From Histoplasma ohiense (lineage: Eukaryota; Ascomycota; Eurotiomycetes; Onygenales; Ajellomycetaceae), in assembly GCA_017607445.1 (NCBI GenBank), contig JAEVHH010000002.1:1658501-1722500 (forward strand): 64,000 bases of DNA, written 5' to 3'. Below, in pieces: positions 56,297 through 64,000 of the stretch. The notes under the pieces are model-generated. The model was not told the DNA's origin and did not search any database. It saw only the letters and a list, made by a program, of their open reading frames with translations. The first letter of the stretch is position 1. Each line of letters begins with the position of its first letter. The position numbers were made by a program, and so were the translations under genes.

Positions 56297-57665
56297 ATGG
56301 CACCATCGGCCAGGACGCCGGTTTATTTTCTAAGTCATGGAGGGGTGGGTTTATTTTATATTTTTTCTTTTACATCTATACATATACATCTATATCATTT
56401 TTTCTTTAACCTTTTGCTGTATGGAATCGGCCTGTCCTTAGCTTGAAAGGCGTGCAGCGCGGGATCGTGGTGTTTTGAACGATGCATAATGAGTGATTGT
56501 CATTAGCATTGTTGAGTTTTCGGTGGTCCATATATATGGAACTATATCAGTTACCCATCCATAACTAATGTTGGCTTTAACAGCCAGATATTATGTATGA
56601 CCGGAACCACCCCGCCTATCGCAAGCTGCAGGAAATTGGGCACGAAATCACCACCAAGGTGAAGCCTCGTGCCGTGGTTGTTTTCTCCGCCCATTGGCAA
56701 GCGTCGCGAGATACCGTTGAAGTGAACAATGCTGAGATCACGGAGCTGATATATGAGTACGTTTTTTCATTTTCCTGTTTCCCTTTCGCCGACCTCTTTC
56801 CTGCAGCCTGAGAGTTGTTCTATGCCTGATTCATTGGGCAAAAAAATTTGGGTGAGACATTTCACTCTCTTAATGGCGAGGGAAAAAGGAGCTGGTTGCG
56901 TAAGGAGAAATGCATCCCTGCTTGTTCTGAGCTAAAGCGGAAAATTATACATAGCTTCTACGGATTCCCTAGCCATTATTATGAGGAGAAGTTTCCGAAT
57001 GTCGGGAGTAGGCAGGTCGCGCAGAAGGTAATCGACGCTATTAGGGGGGCGGGGATGAAAGCGGAGGGGGTGAAGAGAGGGCTTGATCATGGTGTTTGGG
57101 CTAGTTTTAAGTGTGGTAGGTCTTCAATGTTTAACCCCTTTCTCTCGCCTTCTAGCGGCCTTCCTTTGTGAAGACCTTAGTGGATGAGTGAACTGTTTAT
57201 TGTCGCCTATTAGCATTCGACCCGGACCACAATCCCCTGAACGTGCCCATCGTCCAAGTCTCCCTCTTCAAAACCGAAGACCCCATCCAGCACTACCGCC
57301 TGGGCCAAGCCATCGCCAAACTCCGCGAGGAGAACATCCAGATCATCGTTTCTGGAATGGCAGTCCACAACCTGCGGGACCTCCGGTTTACGTTTGGGGA
57401 CTCGACGCCAATGCCGTACACGGCCAGTTTTGACGAAGCGCTGAGGGACGCTGTCACGACGCCACCAGCCCAGAGGGAGAAGGCATTGGCTGATCTGCTG
57501 AAGCGCGGGGATGCACGGCAGGCTCATCCCACGTTTGACCATTTGCTGCCCATCCATGTGGGTGCAGGAGCTGCAGCGGACGATGTGGGAAAGCGGCTGT
57601 GGACTTTGAAGGAAGGGAGCATGAGTTGGGCGCAGTTTAGGTTTGGGGAGATTGGCTCGGGGTGA
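56297..57665 (+). CDS. class III extradiol ring-cleavage dioxygenase, LigB / DOPA 4,5-dioxygenase-like
   Basis: Four exons: 56297-56344, 56584-56756, 56955-57115, 57214-57665; 277 aa, standard for the family. Metal and catalytic histidines are visible: His14 (YFLSHGG), His53 (VVVFSAHW), His119 (GLDHGVWASF) and His179 (GMAVHNLRD). Also seen are DFYGFPSHYYE and NVPIVQVSLFK. The enzyme would open a catechol ring next to the hydroxyls with Fe(II) (or Zn-type site) and O2. Fungal and plant members act on DOPA or related catechols; the substrate is unknown here. ATG 56297 (MAPSARTP) is the first in-frame methionine. The frame is open a further 186 bases upstream, with an Arg/Thr-rich composition but no ATG, so a longer form through an unseen exon cannot be excluded. 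Confidence 0.87.
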
Positions 57666-57959
57666 GATGAGTTTGAAATTGCGGGATAATGTATTCTGTT
57701 TCTGCTCTTGGTTCTTCACCTAATTGCTTATGTTTGTGAAGTGGGAGATGGGGAGCAACCTTTTCCCGTCCACTCCCAGTCACTCCCAGCTGGTTTCGTG
57801 TTCTCGGAGAGAGAAGTATAGTATGCCTTTTGAATGTTGGATACTAGAAACATAATGTCTTTCTTGAATGTAGAAGAAACCATTTTACTATTTGGTCGTG
57901 TGTGTAGATATATATGTACAGAAAATGCGCGCAGGGAAAGGTGATTTAAAGCAGGCGGG
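57666..57959. other. short gap between convergent genes
   Basis: 3' flanks of the dioxygenase and NDUFA2 genes. A repeated CACTCCCAG word lies near 57770-57789; nothing else is seen. Confidence 0.5.
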
Positions 57960-58524
57960 TTATATTGAGCCCTTCACCAAAGCTGTAACCTTTTCTTCAA
58001 TTTCCTTATGCGTTAAGCCTGTTTTTTTGCCCCGAAGGTTAGTGTCCGTACCATTCGAATTGTGGTGGTGAAGTTATCCATACCTATGAGAGGCTCTTGT
58101 TTCTCCCTTCCCATTTCTGTGAGCGACCGCGAGGGTTAGTAACATAATACTGCTTACGGAACGAAACAAATAACAAGCGTTAAACCCCCCCCCCAAAAAA
58201 AAAAAAACTCCGTATAGACATACCATATCTCGCAAACACTCTTGGTTCGGTATCCAATGCCTCCCGCATCATGATAGGTATGAATGGGTTGTTCTTCTTC
58301 ATCGTTGGGTATGCCCGCTTTAGGAAAGCCCTGTATCCAGACATCCAATCCAAAAACCAATCAGCAGCCAATTCAAAATCTCTAGGGGGGGGAAACTCAT
58401 AGCAATACAGTCGACAAACAGGAGGGGACAGGCTATACCTGGTCGCATCGCTATGGGGAGAGGAGTTGCAGAAGAGAAACCGCAGCTCCTTCAAGCTCTT
58501 GTTGAAGGCGTATCTGGAAGACAT
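57960..58524 (-). CDS. NDUFA2: NADH:ubiquinone oxidoreductase (complex I) subunit NDUFA2 / NI8M / 10.5 kDa
   Basis: Four short exons on the minus strand: 58524-58439, 58330-58224, 58116-58084, 58018-57960; 94 aa, the normal size. It starts MSSRYAFNKSLKELRFLFC (a thioredoxin-like strand with one Cys), then SDATRAFLKRAYPTMKKNNP. After PIMMREALDTEPRVFARYEM, the 33-base third exon gives GREKQEPLIG, and the last gives LTHKEIEEKVTALVKGS. The motif YPTMKKNNP and the phrase REAL.TEPRVFARYE identify the subunit. It sits on the matrix arm of complex I with a thioredoxin fold. Unspliced reading of exons 1-2 adds intron-coded residues and hides the family match. Confidence 0.94.
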
Positions 58525-58976
58525 CGCGGGCCAGTCGAGTCGACGGAGTATCTGCCGGAGGAAAAATGCTTCCCACACGCCTTTTTGTAGGTTAACGTCG
58601 GGATTTAGAGCTCAATTGAGCCGTCTCTGGGACAGGTTTCAAGGGCGAAGTGAGTTCTGGATTGTTGATGGTCAAACATGATTTGCTCATAGCACAGCTA
58701 TTACCTACAATCACGTGATATAGACCGATTTTCGGAGGACAATCAAGGTCCTGACTATGACTGAAGCATCAACTGCAGGAATAAGACCGTGGGTTGAGAG
58801 GGATCTATTTGCTTGGGGCCATCTTTATTATCTCATTGTATTCCTGGCCTTCTCTCTCCTCTCTTTTTCATTAGGCCTATATCATATCTAGCTCTAGCTG
58901 TTTCCGCTCCCTCCGTTTTCCGCCATACATTCACGTTATACGTACACACACACTCGCACATATATCTCCGCTCGGC
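58525..58976. promoter_or_regulatory. bidirectional promoter region of two mitochondrial genes
   Basis: 452 bases separate the NDUFA2 and MPC2 start codons, which point away from each other. Pyrimidine-rich on the MPC2 side. Shared control is inferred from layout only. Confidence 0.45.
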
Positions 58977-59888
58977 ATGTCGTTCTCAAGAGTTGGTTTC
59001 CGATTCTTCCAGACCTACAGAGCTGCTTTCCAAAACCTATCGACCCCTCTCCGCAGACAAGGGTTGAGATCCCGGCGATTCCAAAGCACTGAGGCAGGCT
59101 CGTCCACCGCTCCCCAACAGAGTTTCTTGCAGCGGTCATGGAACAGCCCCATCGGCCTGAAGACGGTGCATTTCTGGTATGTTATCAAACTAGGGTTCCA
59201 TGATGGATGAATTGCTGCTAAATTTGGTACATTGATGCTGCAGGGCCCCGATCATGAAGGTATGATATCATTTTTGCTGAAATCGGTCGGTCCTATTTTG
59301 TCGCAAAATGTGTACTGCTCGCTTGAGCTGGACCAAAATATACCTATGCGGCATCCGTTATGTGACATCACAGCAGGTTCGAAGAGTCAGCATGCTGATT
59401 ATGTTTGCAGTGGGTCCTCGTCCTGGCCGGTCTTTCTGATCTCGCCCGTCCCGCCGACAAGCTCTCCCTGACTCAAAACGCCGCTTTGATGGCCACCGGC
59501 GCAATCTGGACTAGATGGTGTCTCATCATTAAGCCGAGAAATATCCTGTACGTCCTGCCATATTCGTCAATTGATACATATATATAGATATTTCAGTCTT
59601 TGCCTTTTTTTGCTGCGCGATTTCGTACCTCGCTCGCTCGTTCGACACGCGCGTATAATAAAATCGAGTTGCTGATTTCCCAACTTTTCATATAGTCTCG
59701 CCGCGGTTAACTTCTTTGTTGGATGCGTGGGATTCACGCAAGTGACGCGCATTTTCCTGCATAGACGAACTGTCGACGGGTCCACCAAGGATGCGCTGAA
59801 GGATATGACCCACGAAGCAACAGATCCGGCCAAGGCCGCTGTGATCAAAGCTGAGGGCAAGGTGGAAGAATTAATTAAGAAACATTAA
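58977..59888 (+). CDS. MPC2: mitochondrial pyruvate carrier subunit (MPC2-type)
   Basis: Four exons: 58977-59176, 59244-59259, 59411-59547, 59696-59888; 181 aa. An Arg/Ser-rich presequence (about 45 residues) is followed by GLKTVHFWAPIMKWVLVLAG, LSDLARPADKLSLTQNAALM, GAIWTRWCLIIKPRNILLAA and VNFFVGCVGFTQVTRIF. These are MPC signatures with the usual three membrane helices. The C-terminal tail is charged and Lys/Glu-rich. It pairs with MPC1 to import pyruvate across the inner membrane. Exon 2 is a 16-base micro-exon that supplies APIMK. Reading frame and motif both require it. MPC2 rather than MPC3 is chosen by convention; fungi other than yeast usually have one. Confidence 0.94.
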
Positions 59889-61133
59889 ATGCTAGAGATC
59901 CATATGCTATGATGATAGAGTATGGAGGGGAGAGGGAAAGGATTGGTTTGAAAATGAATCCGTGATACGGATTGATTCGTTGGACTTCAAAAAGGGGCTG
60001 GTGGCTGTAAGGATCTCAGACAGGGGACGAGGAAGAGCAGTGTATTGTTTCTTGGGTTTTGGTCTTGCTCCAGATTCTATGGGGCGAGATGTGACTATAA
60101 ACTCAATTCATTTTTAATAACATGGGAGTGGAAACGAGAACTTGCTTCAAACCTGAGCCTTCCCCGGCTTTTCAACTTCCTTGGGCATACACAAGCGGTC
60201 ACCTTTGAATCCCGCTGGGTTGTATGAGAGATGATCAGACCCTGTAGCTCCGGCGCTGCAATTTGTAGGACCATTTTACCTCTCAGGGCCTTATCCTTAA
60301 CCAATCTTAACCAATTAGTTGTTTATCAGTTGAACTGCGATTAAAGAATGGTTGAACATGGTTTTGGGAAAATGGACAGCCCCTTCTAAAATACTACATC
60401 CATCCCCCAAAATCAATATCCTCTTTTCTAATTCTCACATTCAGTTCAACCCGAACCCCCTGACCGATGAGCATGATTTAAATATGTCAATCGATTACAA
60501 ACTGGTAGTGTCGCTTTTTGCCTCTATTTCCCATTTCCTTGCCCTGGCGTTGGCTGATGATACATTCGATGGAAAAGGAATCAACCTTGGCGATGTGTTT
60601 TGCATCTGGGCTAAACAACGCTGGTAACAGCATTCATCTGAAATAGAAACCTCACATCCTCAATATCCCCATATTCCATCAAGCCATACATGCTGCAGAG
60701 GGGATTCAGATATCTCCTGATAAGGCTCTGCACTCCGACACATTCAACCACTATCTTCAACTCCTGAGACATATTGCAGAATTCAAGCAACAAGATGACA
60801 CTATCGTATCAGGTAAGGGATCACGAACACAATTGATAGTGAATATCATTATCAGCATCTTCATACTTTCTTCAAGAGTGTTCTGGCGTTTCCATGCCCA
60901 GCTCTTGCAATCATCATTGAGCGTAATCAGGTCATGAGCCCTTGTCAAACAAATATCACTGTTATATCCCAGCGAAACCCAAGGAGGATGTGCAGTTCAC
61001 TCAAACTGTCCATCACATAGGCTGTTGGATAGTTTAGACTCACCTATGATCCTCACACTTTAGAAGTTGAGCGAAGTGCACAACAAGAGTTCAATTGAGT
61101 GGGATGTACTGTACAACAGATCAAACTAGGCAA
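59889..61133. other. intergenic region, unrecognised
   Basis: 3' flank of MPC2, then about 1 kb without a supported gene. A stop-free plus-strand stretch near 60660-60930 has no ATG-led start or known domain. It may be part of the same decayed block as the fragment that follows. Confidence 0.45.
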
Positions 61134-61670
61134 TCAAAAATGTCCATTAAATAAAAAAGCTGATGAAGAGAAAACACAGTTCCATTCTGAAAATGAGAGG
61201 CAGTGAGCTGCATCGCCCGTGCAATGAACTTGGTGAGGAGATCCAAGACCCAAAGACCGTTCCTTCATCACAAAGTATTTGACTTTAATCAAGGTATTTA
61301 AATGTTGGTGGACCATCAACGGCACATTGAAAAGGATGTGTTTTAACACTGGTTTCAGCGGAACTAGGCGTATCGTGGAGACCAAATCTCAAGTCTGACG
61401 ACATCATATCATCGAAGTTCGTCGAGTGTTTTGTCAAGAGAGGAACGTGGGACAATCGCTATTCCTATGTCACCGCTCGTGTCACCGAAGAGAGGGTAGC
61501 TAATTTTGGATAGAGGAGCAGATGTATGTTTCGATGCCAGCCTCATTGCTTCCGCTTCAGCAGGTGTTACATATCGGCAAGTCTTGGAGACGGAGGAATA
61601 GTCGTGCATAAGAAGGGCTCTTCCCATCTGCTTGGCCAGCACTGTGATCGCTCTGCCGTCCCGACATCGC
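61134..61670 (-). pseudogene. decayed aminoglycoside-phosphotransferase / kinase-like fragment
   Basis: On the minus strand, 61642-61409 reads RYVTPAEAEAMRLASKHTSA, then PLSKISYPLFGD and GDIGIAIVPRSSLDKTLDEL before a stop. This resembles the N-lobe of fungal APH-family small-molecule kinases (E-A-x-A-M...HT.xPxPxV...GxxLDxxWDxL). The region to its right in gene order (61385-61280) reads LRFGLHDTPSSAETSVKTHPFQCAVDGPP-like residues, resembling the family's next block, then breaks by stops. The catalytic HxDxxxxN loop is absent. Resemblance is from memory and weak, so confidence is low. Confidence 0.35.
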
Positions 61671-62966
61671 GATGATAAACCTAATGGCGATTTTCAACTG
61701 AAATCATGATGAGATGAAGGATTTCGTATTTAACACACGTTGAAAGTTTCTTCGGCCGGAATACTGCCCAGCTCCAGTTGGTCGTTGGGGATAATAATCT
61801 CTACATCTCATATGCTGCAGAGTTTGAGCCCTGCATCAGGACTGTTGAGTTAACCCTAACTAACACTGGATGAGGAGGGCAACCACAATTTCTTATGATG
61901 ACATTAGTACATATACATATACAATGAGCAACTGGCTAGGGGAAGGCTGTTATATGTTATATAGTCTCTGACCGCATATATAGCCTTGGAAAAGATATGA
62001 TAAAAGAACGGGTTTATCCTATAATGGCAACCGAGCTGTGGATAGAAATCGGCGTTGCGCCGGCAGGAAAACATTGGTTATGACATCACTATATCACGGT
62101 GGCGAGCGGGCAGTGAAAGCTTTCAGTGAATCTAGACTTTTCATTTCTATGATGTATGTGCGGGACAAGTAGTAATTCAAAGTGATTCATACGTCCATTG
62201 ATGGGACCAAGTTTATGATGAAATATATAAAATACTTCTTCCCTTTAGCAAGATTACCGGTACCCTCTTATTTTCAAGCAGCGGCAAATTTCGCAAACGG
62301 AGGGACGGTTCATGATATCACCATCTCGAAGACATGTTGCAGGTGATCCGTGGATACACACAGCTTTTCCCCAGGTCTGTCGAAATGTTAACCTGGGTAT
62401 ACGGGGGAAAAGAGATCAATTTCTGGAGTGTCGAGTTATTAAATCATGGCACACTCGTCTTGGGGAGTTAACTGTGAAAAAAAAACCCCACAACCCCCTT
62501 TTCCTGGCGGTTCTTGGTCCATTGCCAATCAAAAAAGAGGGGAAAATCTTTTCTTTTTCTTTTTTTTTTTCTTCTTTTTTTTTTGTTTTTTAAAAAAAAA
62601 AAAGTTTTCCCTAACCCCGTGTTACTTATAAAAAATATATATATATTACCTTGTTCTTCAATTCTGTAGGTTTTGGTGTTAGCTCCTCCCCCTGAAGTAA
62701 GAAGATATCCGGGCTTTATGTCATGCCGCTCCTCCACACCCATACAAACGAAAACGCCATTGACGACAATGACTGCAAGACTCCGGATTAGAAAGTATAC
62801 GACATCCGCAGGGTTACCGAAACGCCATTTGTATAACGGATTGCTTGCTCCCTCCTGCCCCTCCCTCCGTCTAACCCCACTCCAGAAGCAGACAGCTACA
62901 CAGCCGTCTCTATCCCCGTTCCCCCGCTTCCGGCATCCCGCTTTCACAACCACACGCAACGCCAGT
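61671..62966. other. intergenic region upstream of the alcohol dehydrogenase
   Basis: No supported gene. T-rich and A-rich homopolymer tracts lie at about 62550-62604 and an AT repeat at 62633-62646. The last 150 bases are the 5' leader of the dehydrogenase gene. Confidence 0.5.
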
Positions 62967-64000
62967 ATGAAGGCTCTCGTCTATAAAAGCGAAGGCGTCG
63001 TCGACATCGAAGAGCGCCCGCAGCCAATCATCCAGTCCGCGACGGACGCAATCGTCAAACTCAAGTACACCACTATCTGCGGCACGGACCTGCACATCAT
63101 CAAGGGCCACGTGCAGTCCGCCACGCCAGGCCGTGTGCTGGGCCATGAAGGCGTCGGCGTGATCCACGAAGTCGGCTCGAGCGTCCAGGGCCTTGTGCCG
63201 GGCGACACCGTGCTCATCTCGTGCATTTCGGCCTGCAGCGTTTGTAGCTTTTGCCGGAAGGGGATGCCCTCGCACTGCGTCTCGGGCGGGTGGGTGCTGG
63301 GCAACCAGATCGACGGCACGCAGGCGGAGTTCGTGCGCATCCCACATGCGTCATCGTCGCTGTACAAGCTGCCCGCCACGGTCGACTTGACGGCCGCGGT
63401 CATGCTGTCCGATGCGCTCCCGACAGGATTGGAGTGTGGGACGCTGGATGGGAAAGTTTCGCCAGGCAGCACGGTGGTGATCATCGGAGCCGGCGCGGTG
63501 GGGATGTCTGTCATGATGACATCTCTGCTGTATTCGCCGTCGTTGCTTGTGATAGTGGATTTGGATGATGGGAGGCTGTCGATGGCGAAGCAACTAGGGG
63601 CGCATGCGACGGTTAATAGTCGGAACTCCGAGGAGGCGATGGACAAGTTGTTGAAGATGACGAATGGAGAGGGGTTTGATTGTGTTGTTGAAGCGGTGGG
63701 TACTCCTCACACCTTTCAGTTTTGCCAGAGTCTTGTTGCCCCTGGCGGTTCTATTGCCAATGTGGGCGTCCATGGGACGAAGGTGGAGTTGTATATGGAC
63801 AAGTTGTGGAATCGGAACATCTGTGAGTATACACCCCGCCCATATCCACCACTTGAAGTCCCCATGTGGGCGATTGCTCAGCCATATCATTCTGCATCGA
63901 GTAGGTATCACCACGCGACTCGTGGACGCGGTCACCACTCCAATGTTGTTGAAGCTTTTCACAGCGGGCAAATTGGATACCACCAAGCTTATAACGCACC
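62967..64000 (+). CDS. zinc-dependent alcohol dehydrogenase (MDR family), cut by window edge
   Basis: Exons 62967-63822 and 63905 to the window end; about 317 codons present. The catalytic zinc site is Cys38 (TICGTDLH) and His60-Glu61 (GHEGVGV). Structural zinc cysteines are 90, 93, 96 and 104 (ACSVCSFCRKGMPSHC). The NAD(P) loop is GAGAVG at 173-178, followed by an acidic strand end (VIVDLDDGR) that favours NAD. The second exon begins ITTRLVDAVTTPMLLKL in the frame set by exon 1. Similar to bacterial-type IPDH/Adh and sorbitol/threonine dehydrogenase relatives; the substrate is unknown. The gene is unusually G/C-rich compared with its left flank. The C-terminal part lies beyond base 64000. 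Confidence 0.9.
   Translation, partial: MKALVYKSEGVVDIEERPQPIIQSATDAIVKLKYTTICGTDLHIIKGHVQSATPGRVLGHEGVGVIHEVGSSVQGLVPGDTVLISCISACSVCSFCRKGMPSHCVSGGWVLGNQIDGTQAEFVRIPHASSSLYKLPATVDLTAAVMLSDALPTGLECGTLDGKVSPGSTVVIIGAGAVGMSVMMTSLLYSPSLLVIVDLDDGRLSMAKQLGAHATVNSRNSEEAMDKLLKMTNGEGFDCVVEAVGTPHTFQFCQSLVAPGGSIANVGVHGTKVELYMDKLWNRNICEYTPRPYPPLEVPMWAIAQPYHSASSRYHHATRGRGHHSNVVEAFHSGQIGYHQAYNA

Noticed and set aside
62312..62631. frames rich in Phe and Lys before the dehydrogenase
   Set aside because: They are produced by the T/A homopolymer tracts.
1..64000. CRISPR arrays or prokaryotic operon signals
   Set aside because: The genes have spliceosomal introns. Repeats seen are microsatellites and homopolymers without spacer structure.

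Overview
The window is eukaryotic. Genes are split by many short GT-AG introns of about 50-100 bases with visible CTAAC/GCTAAC-type branch points. The proteins are typical of filamentous ascomycetes: Zn2Cys6 regulators, the fused ARG5,6 arginine enzyme, a Skt5-type chitin synthase activator and a Dfg5/Dcw1 mannosidase. The best guess is Pezizomycotina, class Eurotiomycetes (possibly Onygenales). Order and species are inference only. I joined exons by hand. Twenty-one protein genes can be supported, one cut by the right edge, plus one probable pseudogene. I saw no convincing tRNA, rRNA, CRISPR array or intact transposon.

Left part (1-12 kb), accessory-looking: an extended SDR reductase and a covalent-flavin secondary-amine oxidase on the plus strand, then an EasF/EgtD-like N-methyltransferase and a Fungal_trans_2 regulator lacking its zinc cluster on the minus strand, then a C2H2 protein. 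This could be a small amino-acid-derived metabolite locus without a backbone synthase. 12-15 kb is gene-poor. 15-22 kb holds a polytopic membrane protein of unknown function, a true Zn2Cys6 regulator, and a protein with two tandem zinc-knuckle repeats followed by a DUF3237 domain. 24-27.5 kb holds a divergent pair, a glutamine-synthetase-like enzyme and a classical SDR.

Right part (28-64 kb), mostly housekeeping: REC8 cohesin, ARG5,6, SNC1 synaptobrevin, a LaeA-like methyltransferase, a GPI-type GH76 mannosidase, CBP4, SKT5, a class III extradiol dioxygenase, complex I NDUFA2 divergent from the mitochondrial pyruvate carrier MPC2, a decayed phosphotransferase-like fragment, and the first part of a zinc alcohol dehydrogenase running off the end. 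CBP4 and NDUFA2 consist of tiny exons and are easily missed.

The most unusual items are the backbone-less amine-metabolism neighbourhood, the intron-conserving internal duplication in the DUF3237 protein, a polyproline upstream ORF before the dioxygenase, a nonamer TACGGAGTA/TACTCCGTA that recurs in intergenic DNA, and two palindromic inverted repeats. None is proven to be a new system.
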